DNA from: Aureispira sp050633105
Lineage (GTDB): Bacteria > Bacteroidota > Bacteroidia > Chitinophagales > Saprospiraceae
Direction: 5' to 3'
Assembly (NCBI GenBank): GCA_050633105.1
Contig: JBOEFW010000015.1
Location: forward strand, 9,908-73,907
Length of the DNA stretch: 64,000 nt
Below are positions 17,146 to 26,100 of the stretch, one piece after another. Every line of letters begins with the position of its first letter. Within the stretch, counting starts at the first letter, position 1. The position numbers and the translations under genes were made by a program. The notes below the pieces were generated by a model, which did not search any database, was not told the origin of the DNA, and saw only the letters and a list, made by a program, of their open reading frames with translations.

Positions 17146-20100
17146 TTAAGCAGGGTCATCTAAGCTTTCTATTTCAGGATTAGAGAAACTTTCGGGTAAA
17201 CTATTGCGTTGCGCAAAATTACACCATTTACAAGACCGTTCTCCACATCCCTCTGCAAACTGATGGGCGATAATTTTCTCATAAGCGAATTTAACCATTC
17301 CTTTAACGACTGCAACCTCTTCTTGTCCAAATTGTAAAGAACGGCTAGGAAAAACTCCTTCTTCTGTTGGTGTGAGGTAATCAATGGTGGCCGCTTGCAC
17401 TACATAAGGAGTTATATTGGCTTGCTCTACTAATATTTTATAGAACAAGAGTTGTCGCCAATAGTTGCCCCCATAGACTTGGCTGTTGCTAATTCCTTGT
17501 AGACGATTCTCTTTCAGTTTTCCTGTTTTGTAATCTACTAAATGCAGGGCTTGACTACCATCTGTTGCTTGAAAAACTAATTTGTCAATGGTTCCTGTGA
17601 TAGGAACCCCTTCAATTTCTACATTTCGGAAGGGTTTTTCGGTCCAAACCGTAGATTGTCGCAATTGCTGTGTCCAACTGTGTTGACGGGCTTTATAATA
17701 GAGAGGTAAATGACGATTCCCTAATTCAAGTCGCTCCTCATAAACTTTCTTTGTCAGAAAATAACGCTGTTTGGACAACTCAAAACGGAATAAATCTAAA
17801 AAATCCTTCACAGGAGGCAACACAACAGGATCAGTTTTCATAGCCGCTATAAATAAACGGTGCAGTGCATTGTGAATGGCCGTTCCATAAGCAGCTTCTG
17901 GGCTAGAGAGCGTAGGAATGCGCAATACATATTCATAATAAAAGCTGAGGGGACACTGCAGGTAACTATTTAAAGCAGAGATGCTTAACCTGAAATCTTC
18001 TAATAAATAATTTAAGGTAGGAGTGTCCAATAAAGCTACTTGTGGCTTTTCAGGTGTTTCTGTTAATAATAACAATTGCCACTGTGCCGCCTCTTGGGCT
18101 TGCCGTTCTTCCAATTCTAAGCCTAATCCTTGGCGTTGTAACAACTCATCAACAAAGGCTGCTCTTGCTTGTGATTTTTGCTTGTTATTGTATTGATAAT
18201 AAGAAATTTGAAGGCTTTTTTTAGCACGGGTCATTGCTACATAAAATAGCCGTCGAGCGGCTTCTTGAGCATCTGTTTCATTAGAAAGTAGCAAGGTATC
18301 AGGAAAGGTGAAATGGCGTCCACCTTTAGGGCTTGGTTCCCAAAAATCCTTGACGGCATTAATCATAAAAACGTATTCAAACTCTAAGCCTTTGGCAGAA
18401 TGTGCTGTGATTAAATTGACGCCTTCTGTCGCTTGTTGTACTTGAAAAACACCCATACCTAGATTGTTATCTTGCATATGCTCTAAGAGCAATAACAAAC
18501 CACCCAAATCTAAACGATGATTTTTAGCGCTTTCTCGCTTGGTAAATTCAAATAAAGTACCGACGACTTGTGTCAACCATAACTTACGTTCATGCTGTGC
18601 CACATAAGTAATAAGACCACTCTTATTGATAATACGCTCTAACAAACGAGGCAAACTGAGGTGTTTGTATTGATGAATGCTTTCATCTAGAAACTGCACA
18701 AAAGCAGTCACTTGTTCAGGGGCTTCTAAACCTAAACGCTCTAACAAAGGACGATCCCGCAAGGTCGCTCTCCATTGAGGGATTTTGTCATAGGCCCTTT
18801 TGATATAGGCAGCTTTGGTTTGGCGCGCCATATAAGCGGTTAATAGGGCTGCATCTCGGGCAGGAATTCCAATGAAATCATAATATAAGAATTCAAAAAA
18901 GACCTCTTCGCTGCTGTAAGGTTTTTGATACTCTTGAACAATATACGCCAAGAGTTTTCGTAAGTTGTAGAGCAATGGCAGCTCTAAGATATTGATCTTG
19001 CGTTTAGATTGATAGGGAATGTCCCGCTTTTCAAATAAATCAATTAAGGTCTCTGCTTGTTTGTGTTTGGCATATAGAATGGCCATTTCTGAGAGCGGAA
19101 CGCCTTCTTGGTGTAACGCTTCTATTTGTTGCACCAAAGCAATTTCCTCTTGAAGTTGGTTGGGATAAGCAACCACTTGAACAGGCACTTCTAAATTAGC
19201 ATAGGTTGCATTGGCACCAATAAGTTGTTTGTCCAGTCCTAAGGCTTCCAACTGGTTGATAATTCTTAGTTCATTGTGTTCAATGGCGTATCGTGCCGCT
19301 TCTAAAATATGTTGAGAAGAACGATAATTATCTTTGAGGACAACTAAAAGCACGGTATCTGTATAGCGCTCATAGAAGTCGGTCATATTTTTCATCCTCG
19401 CGCCTTGGAATTCATAAATCGACTGATCGTCATCCCCTACAATAAACAAATTGGGACGCTCCTCCCAATACGATACTAAGTGTTCTACCACCGCACTTTG
19501 AGAACCATTGGTATCCTGAAATTCATCAATGAGCACATACAAATATTGCTCTTGGTAAATTCTTAATAAAAACTCTTCTTCGTCTTCAAACGCCTCTAAG
19601 ACCCAAAGAATCATATCTTCATAATCGTAACGCTGGCGTAACTCTAAACTATCCTGATAATCAGCAAACAGGCGAATTCCTGCTTTGAGCTGGCCCATTT
19701 TTTTAACCATTTGCTGGTAACGCGCTTCCTTCAATTCTCCTTTTTTGAATTGTCCTGCATTGCGCTTGTAGCGATATTCTGGACGATCAGGGAGCAATTC
19801 AAGGTAAGCCTCAATGTGTGCTTCTAAATATTCTATGGTCCAACGTTCTGCTTTCATCGTTTGAAACAAACTCGCTAGGTGTCGCTCATAATAATAAGGA
19901 TCGGTCTTGCCCAAACGTAAGGGATGTTCCATGTCCAAGGTATCCATCAATTCCCGAATGACTTCAATGCGTTCTAAATCAGAAAGTGGCTCTAAGTCAT
20001 GGCGACCAAAGACCTCCAAATTTTCTTGGATGATTTTATTACAAAAAGAATGAAAGGTATAAAGATGAACACGATGAGCCTCTGGGCCAATAAAAGATAA

Positions 20101-20343
20101 GAGGCGTTGACGCATAGCGTTGACGGCAGCATCTGTAAAGGTCAAACACAAAATGTTATGTGCTTGAGCATCAGTGTGCAATAAAATTTGACCAATCCGT
20201 GCAGTTAGAATGTGGGTTTTGCCTGTTCCTGGGCCAGCAATAGCCATAACAGGGCCTTCCGTCTGCTCCACGGCTTGACGTTGGGCAGCGTTGAGGCCAG
20301 TTATAATCTGCTCAAATTGCTCATGATAGGCGGCTCGTTCCAT
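17146..20343 (-). CDS. UvrD/Rep-type helicase fused to a RecB-like nuclease with probable Fe-S staple
   Basis: A 1065-residue DNA repair enzyme. The N-terminal part is a superfamily 1A helicase: Q motif around LNAAQRQAV, Walker A GPGTGKT at 37-43, DEFQD at 273-277, GDDDQSIYEFQGA near 305, then motifs IV-VI including TAHSAKGLEFEYV and VAMTRAKKSL. The C-terminal 300 residues are a PD-(D/E)xK nuclease: GTIDKLVFQ and LVDYKTGKL hold the acidic and lysine residues. Four cysteines frame it, one in YLQCPLSFYYEY and three at 1033, 1038 and 1041 (CGERSCKWC), the arrangement of the AddB-type iron-sulfur staple. It probably processes double-strand ends or recombination intermediates. No AddA/AddB partner gene is adjacent. 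Confidence 0.9.
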   Translation of the reverse strand: MERAAYHEQFEQIITGLNAAQRQAVEQTEGPVMAIAGPGTGKTHILTARIGQILLHTDAQAHNILCLTFTDAAVNAMRQRLLSFIGPEAHRVHLYTFHSFCNKIIQENLEVFGRHDLEPLSDLERIEVIRELMDTLDMEHPLRLGKTDPYYYERHLASLFQTMKAERWTIEYLEAHIEAYLELLPDRPEYRYKRNAGQFKKGELKEARYQQMVKKMGQLKAGIRLFADYQDSLELRQRYDYEDMILWVLEAFEDEEEFLLRIYQEQYLYVLIDEFQDTNGSQSAVVEHLVSYWEERPNLFIVGDDDQSIYEFQGARMKNMTDFYERYTDTVLLVVLKDNYRSSQHILEAARYAIEHNELRIINQLEALGLDKQLIGANATYANLEVPVQVVAYPNQLQEEIALVQQIEALHQEGVPLSEMAILYAKHKQAETLIDLFEKRDIPYQSKRKINILELPLLYNLRKLLAYIVQEYQKPYSSEEVFFEFLYYDFIGIPARDAALLTAYMARQTKAAYIKRAYDKIPQWRATLRDRPLLERLGLEAPEQVTAFVQFLDESIHQYKHLSLPRLLERIINKSGLITYVAQHERKLWLTQVVGTLFEFTKRESAKNHRLDLGGLLLLLEHMQDNNLGMGVFQVQQATEGVNLITAHSAKGLEFEYVFMINAVKDFWEPSPKGGRHFTFPDTLLLSNETDAQEAARRLFYVAMTRAKKSLQISYYQYNNKQKSQARAAFVDELLQRQGLGLELEERQAQEAAQWQLLLLTETPEKPQVALLDTPTLNYLLEDFRLSISALNSYLQCPLSFYYEYVLRIPTLSSPEAAYGTAIHNALHRLFIAAMKTDPVVLPPVKDFLDLFRFELSKQRYFLTKKVYEERLELGNRHLPLYYKARQHSWTQQLRQSTVWTEKPFRNVEIEGVPITGTIDKLVFQATDGSQALHLVDYKTGKLKENRLQGISNSQVYGGNYWRQLLFYKILVEQANITPYVVQAATIDYLTPTEEGVFPSRSLQFGQEEVAVVKGMVKFAYEKIIAHQFAEGCGERSCKWCNFAQRNSLPESFSNPEIESLDDPA

Positions 20344-20433
20344 AGGGTTGTGTGCTTATTAGCGCTAAAGTCAATAACTTTTTTAACGAAAAAAGCTTAA
20401 AAAAGTTACCTACAAAACTAGTGCATTAAATCT

Positions 20434-20469
20434 AAAAAAGCGGCTAACTAGAGAATTTTCCAGTTAGTC
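20434..20469 (-). terminator. Intrinsic terminator of the beta-barrel gene
   Basis: On the minus strand, an 8-bp stem (20462-20469 with 20442-20449, one G-T pair) is followed by a T run at 20439-20434. It lies just past the stop of the outer-membrane beta-barrel gene. Confidence 0.6.
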
Positions 20470-20502
20470 ACTTTTATTGATATGCTTGAAGGCTCTATTT
20501 TT

Positions 20503-21129
20503 TTATAACGTCCAGCGCAAGCCTGCATTTAATTGTATCCCCCAAGAGCGTTCGTGAACAACCGCATCTTTAGGCGCGTATTTAAAACCATCTATTTTGC
20601 CTAACAGGTTGATTTGAAGGGCTAAACGATCCGTTAGTGCCCAACCAGCTCCTGCCTTAATACCTAATTGTATATTTAGAGGACGATGAGGTTCTGACAC
20701 ATGAAATACTTCTTGATTTGTATCATAAAATGTCCGTAGATTTCTAACGACTAGATGAGGCATAAATAGCAGATCACCAGTGAGGTACATTTTACCAATA
20801 AGAGGACTGCGATAACCTACTTCTAGGGGTAATAATAAGTTGGTTGTTTCTACTTCTTCATTAGAGGACCGCTTTTCTTCTAGCCCTAGCCCGAGTCCTA
20901 TATGTAGCTGTTTCAGTAGGATTAAATCATATTTTAGAGTGGCCATTAACCCCGGTGAAAATTCGCTTGATAAGTCGGGAGCTTGAACAAAGCGTGCATC
21001 TGGAGCCACAGAATAGTTAATTTTATTCAAGCTAACTCCTGCTTCAAATCCAATCTGATGTTGAATCTGTGCTTTCCCTACTGTAATAAACAAAAAAAAG
21101 AAGAGAACGACTGCTGTTATTGGTTGCAT
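20503..21129 (-). CDS. Outer-membrane beta-barrel protein (PorT-like)
   Basis: A 208-residue protein with a signal peptide (MQPITAVVLFFFLFITVGKAQ) followed by alternating beta strands of a small barrel: HQIGFEAGVSLNKINYSV, LMATLKYDLILLKQLHIGLGL, LLPLEVGYRSPLIGKMYLTGD, and the C-terminal WGIQLNAGLRWTL. This order and the terminal aromatic-hydrophobic strand fit the 'outer membrane protein beta-barrel' (PorT-type) families common in Bacteroidota. The function is unknown. The gene is monocistronic, with its own terminator. Confidence 0.75.
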   Translation of the reverse strand: MQPITAVVLFFFLFITVGKAQIQHQIGFEAGVSLNKINYSVAPDARFVQAPDLSSEFSPGLMATLKYDLILLKQLHIGLGLGLEEKRSSNEEVETTNLLLPLEVGYRSPLIGKMYLTGDLLFMPHLVVRNLRTFYDTNQEVFHVSEPHRPLNIQLGIKAGAGWALTDRLALQINLLGKIDGFKYAPKDAVVHERSWGIQLNAGLRWTL

Positions 21130-21460
21130 AAGGATAGGTAGTTTATTAAGAAAGGGCTTCCTATAGTTAAACGAAGGAGATCAAGTGATTGTTGGTTGTA
21201 ATCAATTTTTTTATAGAAAAGGCAGCTTCTGTAAAAGTGATGGAGCACTTTCTTTGACACCTGTTTCTAATTTGTACCAACCTATTTTAAGCTGAGACCG
21301 TCTTGGGTGTAGTATTAGTTTTCTAAGTTGGAGAGTTGTAAAGGGCAGCTTGTTTTGGAAGACCTTAACAACGTCCTTTTCCCAAAACAATAAAATTATA
21401 CCTACCTTTCGAATAAAGACAGCTACTTGTTTTAATTCTCTGATTTTTGCGACTGATATT
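21130..21460. other. Divergent intergenic region
   Basis: About 330 bases between the beta-barrel gene (leftward) and the flippase gene (rightward). In-frame codons run back from the flippase ATG to a TTG at 21350, but they encode no membrane or signal sequence, so I treat them as leader. Confidence 0.45.
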
Positions 21461-22990
21461 ATGATGTGGTTCCGTGGCTTAGTTCAACGCCTCCAACAAT
21501 TTTCTTTTTTTGATACCTTCAAGCATGCTAGTACCTATTTTTCAGGGACACTATTGGTGCATTTGTTGGGCCTAGTTTCTCTACCTGTGTTTACAGCGTA
21601 TTTGACGGCAGACGAATATGGTATTGTCAATGTGTTCACGTCTTATTTATTGATGACCGCGGTTTTGATTACGCTCAATTTGCATTGGGCCGTTTCTCGG
21701 TATTATTTTGAAGAAGATAAGACAGATTTTGAAGACTTTTTAGGGAGTATTGTGCTGGGGGTTACGGTAAGTTTTATTGTATTGGGTGGCCTAATGTGGT
21801 TTTTTGAAGCACAAATGGCGGTGCTGTTGAATTTGCCCGTACATTTGATTAAATGGTTGTTGTTGACGGCTTATTTGATAGTTATTCTAGCGATATTCAC
21901 CCAATTAATGGTTGCAACGAAGCAAAGTAAACGTCAAAGCATCGTGCAAGTCGCTTGGCAATATGGTAAGTTTTCTCTAACGGTAGCAGGTTTGATATGG
22001 CTTTCTGGACAAACATATTGGTTAGATGGGCAAGAAGAGAGCTATACCTATATGGGGAAGATTATAGGAGAATGGATCGGCACGTTTTTCATTGCTTGTT
22101 ATGCCTTATCTCAGATTTATCGCCATCTCTCCTTCAAAAACCTGCAATGGGCACACATTCGTTATGCCTTATCTTTTTCTATTCCGTTGATTCCTTTTGC
22201 CTTGAGCAACTATATATTGACCTCCTTTGATCAATGGTATATTGACCAGTCTATTGGCCATGCCCAAGCAGGGCAGTATGCATTTGCCTATAAAATTGGT
22301 ATGATTTATATGGGCTTGGGAGCCGCTTTAATGGATGGTGCGAATCCAAGTTATTACAAATATATGAATAACAAAGAGCACCACAGCGTTTGGCAACAGG
22401 TCGATAGTATGACCAAGTTACTGGTCTTAGGGGCTTGTTTTTTGATTTTGTTTGCCATCGATGCAGGAACTTTGTTGTCTTCTAATCCAGTATTTCTAGA
22501 AGCGTTGCCCATTGCCCCTGTCATTGTTGGTGCTTATGTTTTTCATGGAATTAGTAATTTTGCGAATAGAGGCATTTACTTTATTAAGAAAAATAGCTAT
22601 TTGGCGGTGATTATTCTAATTAGTGGCGTGGTTAATATTTTGCTCAATGCCTATTTCATACCCTTGTATGATTACAAAGCAGCAGCGTATACAACGTTAG
22701 CTTCTTATTTCTTGATGATGGTTTTATCTATTGTTGTAACAACCTATATTCTAAAATTGCCTCCACTACCATTAGGCCGAATCCTAAAATATATTGTACT
22801 TTTGGGAGCTGTCGTTGCTTTAAACTATGTTTTAGGGCAGCCGAATATTGGGATGCATTTTGGGTGGATTTGTTTTAAGGGAGGCTTGTTTTTATTGTTA
22901 GCACTACTACTTTATTATAATAAAATAGGTGTTATCTTTAATAAAGCTTTAACGGAATCGAACGATACTTTAAATGACCCACCTACTTAG
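21461..22990 (+). CDS. Polysaccharide flippase (Wzx-like, MOP superfamily)
   Basis: An inner-membrane protein of about 509 residues with 12-14 helices, fitting oligosaccharide/lipopolysaccharide flippases. The first membrane domain reads FKHASTYFSGTLLVHLLGLVSLPVFTAYLT, ending with ADEYGIVNVFTS, the conserved loop of this family (L.P.EYG). The gene has ATG at 21461, with a second ATG directly after. Such proteins move lipid-linked sugar units across the cytoplasmic membrane for O-antigen, capsule or exopolysaccharide. No glycosyltransferase cluster surrounds it, so its substrate is open. The stop is 93 bp before the fahA start, with a promoter-like element between. Confidence 0.88.
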   Translation: MMWFRGLVQRLQQFSFFDTFKHASTYFSGTLLVHLLGLVSLPVFTAYLTADEYGIVNVFTSYLLMTAVLITLNLHWAVSRYYFEEDKTDFEDFLGSIVLGVTVSFIVLGGLMWFFEAQMAVLLNLPVHLIKWLLLTAYLIVILAIFTQLMVATKQSKRQSIVQVAWQYGKFSLTVAGLIWLSGQTYWLDGQEESYTYMGKIIGEWIGTFFIACYALSQIYRHLSFKNLQWAHIRYALSFSIPLIPFALSNYILTSFDQWYIDQSIGHAQAGQYAFAYKIGMIYMGLGAALMDGANPSYYKYMNNKEHHSVWQQVDSMTKLLVLGACFLILFAIDAGTLLSSNPVFLEALPIAPVIVGAYVFHGISNFANRGIYFIKKNSYLAVIILISGVVNILLNAYFIPLYDYKAAAYTTLASYFLMMVLSIVVTTYILKLPPLPLGRILKYIVLLGAVVALNYVLGQPNIGMHFGWICFKGGLFLLLALLLYYNKIGVIFNKALTESNDTLNDPPT

Positions 22991-22997
22991 TACTTCG

Positions 22998-23005
22998 TAT
23001 CTTTG
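22998..23005 (+). promoter_or_regulatory. Putative -7 element for fahA
   Basis: TATCTTTG fits the Bacteroidota -7 consensus TAnnTTTG and lies 79 bp before the fahA start. The -33 region around 22970 has only TTTA, a partial match. Confidence 0.45.
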
Positions 23006-23083
23006 CACTAGAAAACATTTATTACAACACCAATAAAATAACGGAGAATAGTGAATTGCTACTCTCCCATAAAAACACCTATT

Positions 23084-24355
23084 ATGTTACCAGTAAATGA
23101 TCCAACGTTGCGCTCCTGGATTGCTGTCACTTCTGACAGTGATTTTCCTATTCAAAACATTCCTTTTGGTATTTGTCAACCAGAAGGGAAAACTCCTAGA
23201 GTAGCAACTATTATCGGCGATTCTGTTATTGATTTAGCTACTTTGGCTCAAGAAGGCTATTTTTCTAACATCAACATTGATCATCGTGTGTTTGAACAAC
23301 GCTATCTCAATGATTTTATGGCGTTGGGAAAAGAAACTACTAGAGCGGTTCGTTTGCGCATTTCTGAACTCTTTCGTGCAGAGAATACAACCTTAGCAGG
23401 GAACTCAGAAGTCTTAGCCAATACCTTGTACAGTGTTAAGGATGTAGAATTATTACTTCCAGTACAAGTCGGCGATTATACGGACTTTTACTCTAGTAGA
23501 GAACATGCTACAAATGTAGGAACGATGTTTAGAGATCCTGACAATGCTTTGTTGCCCAACTGGTTGCATTTACCTGTTGGTTATCATGGTCGCGCTTCTT
23601 CGATTGTTGTATCAGGAACTGATTTTCATCGTCCAAAAGGCCAACAAAAGCCAAAAGACGACGAACCACCTGTTTTTGGTCCTTGTAAATTGTTGGATTT
23701 TGAGTTAGAAATGGCGTTTATTGTTGGTAAAGAAACCAAGATGGGCGACTCCATTTCAACAGAGCAAGCAGAGGATTATATCTTTGGTTTAGCCTTATTC
23801 AATGACTGGTCTGCACGTGATATTCAGAAGTGGGAATACATTCCACTAGGGCCATTTTTGGCGAAGAATTTCTGTTCTACGGTTTCTCCTTGGATTGTGA
23901 CCTTGGATGCCTTGGAGCCTTTCCGTACCGAGGGGTATGAGCAAGACCCAGAAGTATTGCCTTATTTGAAATATGAAGGCAAAGATAATTATGATATAAA
24001 ACTACAGGCCGCTATTCAGCCTGAAGGTGGAAAACCACATGTAGTTTGTAACTCTAACTTCAAGCACATGTACTGGACCATGAAACAGCAATTGGCCCAC
24101 CATACGGTTAATGGTTGTAATGTAAAGGTGGGAGATATGTATGGCTCTGGTACGATTTCAGGGCCAACCCCTGATAGCTACGGATCTATGTTAGAGCTCT
24201 CTTGGCGTGGAACGAAACCTGTCCAAATGCCTGATGGCAGTGAGCGTAAATTCATCAAAGATGGCGATACGGTCATTTTACGTGGATGGGGGGAAGTAAA
24301 TGGCGTACGCATTGGATTTGGTGCTTGCGAAGGAAAGTTATTACCTGCCTTATAG
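23084..24355 (+). CDS. fahA: Fumarylacetoacetase
   Basis: The last enzyme of tyrosine breakdown: it hydrolyses fumarylacetoacetate to fumarate and acetoacetate in the cytoplasm. The protein has 423 residues, the usual length. I use the ATG at 23084; a GTG 11 codons upstream is less fitting because SWIAVTSDSDFPIQNIPFG is the normal N-terminal region. Metal and catalytic motifs are visible: DFYSSREHATNVGTMFR with the metal-binding Asp and catalytic His, LDFELEMAFIVG with metal-binding Glu residues, and FNDWSARDIQKWEYIPLGPF with the metal-binding Asp. The GSGTISGP motif is near the C-terminus. Homogentisate dioxygenase is not in this window. Confidence 0.96.
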   Translation: MLPVNDPTLRSWIAVTSDSDFPIQNIPFGICQPEGKTPRVATIIGDSVIDLATLAQEGYFSNINIDHRVFEQRYLNDFMALGKETTRAVRLRISELFRAENTTLAGNSEVLANTLYSVKDVELLLPVQVGDYTDFYSSREHATNVGTMFRDPDNALLPNWLHLPVGYHGRASSIVVSGTDFHRPKGQQKPKDDEPPVFGPCKLLDFELEMAFIVGKETKMGDSISTEQAEDYIFGLALFNDWSARDIQKWEYIPLGPFLAKNFCSTVSPWIVTLDALEPFRTEGYEQDPEVLPYLKYEGKDNYDIKLQAAIQPEGGKPHVVCNSNFKHMYWTMKQQLAHHTVNGCNVKVGDMYGSGTISGPTPDSYGSMLELSWRGTKPVQMPDGSERKFIKDGDTVILRGWGEVNGVRIGFGACEGKLLPAL

Positions 24356-24369
24356 AAAACTTATAGACG

Positions 24370-24409
24370 ACACAAGGCAGGGCTACTACGGGTGGGCACT
24401 GCCTTGTGT
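24370..24409 (+). terminator. Possible terminator of fahA
   Basis: An 11-bp stem (24370-24380 with 24399-24409) encloses an 18-base loop shortly after the fahA stop. The following sequence is only moderately T-rich. Confidence 0.4.
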
Positions 24410-24452
24410 TCTTAATTAGCATTAGAAAACCCGTATACAAACGCGCTATTCC

Positions 24453-25544
24453 TTGAAATCTCTCCTCAAATTTTTAATCTTCTTAGGGGTTGGTCTGACC
24501 TTATTGTATTTTGTTTATAGCAACCAAGCGGCAGCTTATGAACTAGGGTGTCAATGTGATACGGGAAAGCCTTGTGTCAAGACCTTGTTTGAAAAAATCA
24601 TGTTTGACTTTAAAGGGACCAATCCTTTTTGGCTCTTTGTCATTTTAATGGCTTTTATGATTAGTAACCTAAGTCGAGCCCTGCGTTGGAACCAGCTCAT
24701 TGAGCCTTTGGGGTATAAACCGAAGACTTTTAATACGTTTTTTGCGACAATGATTGGGTACATGATTAATTTGGCCTTGCCGCGTGCGGGAGAAATCGCC
24801 AAGCCTGCAACCGTAACCCAGTATGAGAAAATTCCCTTAGAGAAATTAGTAGGAACGATTGTCGTGGATCGCACTTTTGATGTGTTAATGCTTTTAATTG
24901 TAACAGGGATTACGTTTTTGACCCAGTTTACGTATTTGTATGATTTCTTATTTGGAGCCGCGCAGCCAGAATTAGTTTGTAACTATCCTGTAGAAAAAGA
25001 AGAAGGATTAGCGATTCCGTGGTTGTTGCTCTTTCAAATTGGAATAGGCTTTGGAGTACTGCTTGTTGTTCTTATTGCAGTACGTTGGAAAAGTATTAGA
25101 GAAACCGCTATTGCTCAAAAGATATTAACCCTACTCAAAAGCTTTGGAGCGGGTTTACAAACGGTCTTTAAATTAAAAAGTCCCTTCTTGTTTTTGGTAC
25201 ATACCCTCACGATTTGGTTGATGTATTACCTCATGTTGTACCTCTGCTTTTTTGCGTACGGGCCAACAGAGAACTTATCTCCAATGGCTGCTTTATTGGC
25301 CTTTACCTTTGGTACCTTTGGAATGGTTATCCCTTCTCCAGGAGGAATGGGCACCTATCAAATTGCTGTAACTGCTGCTTTAGTTATTTATGGTGTGGCA
25401 GAGGCCGATGCGTTTGCTTTCTCTAATATCATGTTTTTTACGATCACTTTGTTTGGCAATCTTTCCTTTGGATTGTTGGCTTACTTGGTCTTGCCGATTT
25501 ATAATAGAGGTTATGAACCCACACTTCCAGAAGATCACCAATAA
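24453..25544 (+). CDS. Lysylphosphatidylglycerol synthase-type transmembrane (UPF0104) protein
   Basis: A polytopic membrane protein of 363 residues with about eight helices, like the flippase domain of MprF and AglD-type proteins. Family landmarks are NLSRALRWNQLIEPLGY, MINLALPRAGEIAKPATV, VDRTFDVLMLLIV and the late FTFGTFGMVIPSPGGMGTYQ. The start is TTG at 24453, since no ATG precedes the first conserved helix. These proteins are linked to lipid translocation across membranes, but this one lacks the soluble synthase domain, so no aminoacyl-lipid product is implied. Its 3' end overlaps rfaE2 by 32 bp, pointing to one transcript. Confidence 0.83.
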   Translation: MKSLLKFLIFLGVGLTLLYFVYSNQAAAYELGCQCDTGKPCVKTLFEKIMFDFKGTNPFWLFVILMAFMISNLSRALRWNQLIEPLGYKPKTFNTFFATMIGYMINLALPRAGEIAKPATVTQYEKIPLEKLVGTIVVDRTFDVLMLLIVTGITFLTQFTYLYDFLFGAAQPELVCNYPVEKEEGLAIPWLLLFQIGIGFGVLLVVLIAVRWKSIRETAIAQKILTLLKSFGAGLQTVFKLKSPFLFLVHTLTIWLMYYLMLYLCFFAYGPTENLSPMAALLAFTFGTFGMVIPSPGGMGTYQIAVTAALVIYGVAEADAFAFSNIMFFTITLFGNLSFGLLAYLVLPIYNRGYEPTLPEDHQ

Positions 25545-26013
25545 AATACAATCTTGGGAGGAAGCCCAAGAGACGCTTAAACAATGGAAAACAGCAGGCG
25601 AAACTGCTGTTTTTACCAATGGATGCTTTGATCTAATGCATTATGGGCATTTGCATTATCTCGCCGAAGCGGCGGCTTTGGGGCAACGCCTAGTAATAGG
25701 CGTTAATAGTCAGGCTTCTGTACAACGGTTAAAGGGAGCACACCGTCCTATCAAAGACGATAAGAGTCGACTTCACCTTCTCGCAGGTCTAGAAATGATT
25801 GATTTAGTAGTCACTTTTGAGGAAGATACGCCGTTGGAATTAATTACCCACATCCAACCTGACATCTTGGTCAAAGGAGGGGATTGGGCGGTTAGCGATA
25901 TTGTTGGCAGTACTGTTGTATTGGCGAATGGAGGTGCCGTTTATAGTTTGGAGTTTATTCCAGGTTATTCCACCACCAAGTTGGAGCAGAAGATTTTGCA
26001 GAGGCGCCAATAA
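25513..26013 (+). CDS. rfaE2: D-glycero-beta-D-manno-heptose 1-phosphate adenylyltransferase
   Basis: A 166-residue cytoplasmic nucleotidyltransferase that activates heptose 1-phosphate with ATP to ADP-heptose for lipopolysaccharide core. The motif FTNGCFDLMHYGHLHYL includes the HxGH-type nucleotide-binding site (here HYGH), and VKGGDWAVSDIVG plus EFIPGYSTTKLEQKI match the C-terminal half of E. coli HldE. Many bacteria encode this half alone, as here. I use the ATG at 25513; the frame is open further upstream, inside the preceding gene. It overlaps that gene by 32 bp, so translation is probably coupled. Confidence 0.93.
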   Translation: MNPHFQKITNKIQSWEEAQETLKQWKTAGETAVFTNGCFDLMHYGHLHYLAEAAALGQRLVIGVNSQASVQRLKGAHRPIKDDKSRLHLLAGLEMIDLVVTFEEDTPLELITHIQPDILVKGGDWAVSDIVGSTVVLANGGAVYSLEFIPGYSTTKLEQKILQRRQ

Positions 26014-26100
26014 GTATTTTTTAATCTGATTCTTAAGGCAAAATAATTTCTATCACAGAGGTTCCTGCAAGCTCTTTTAAATCCCTTGTCCCCTTTCCCA

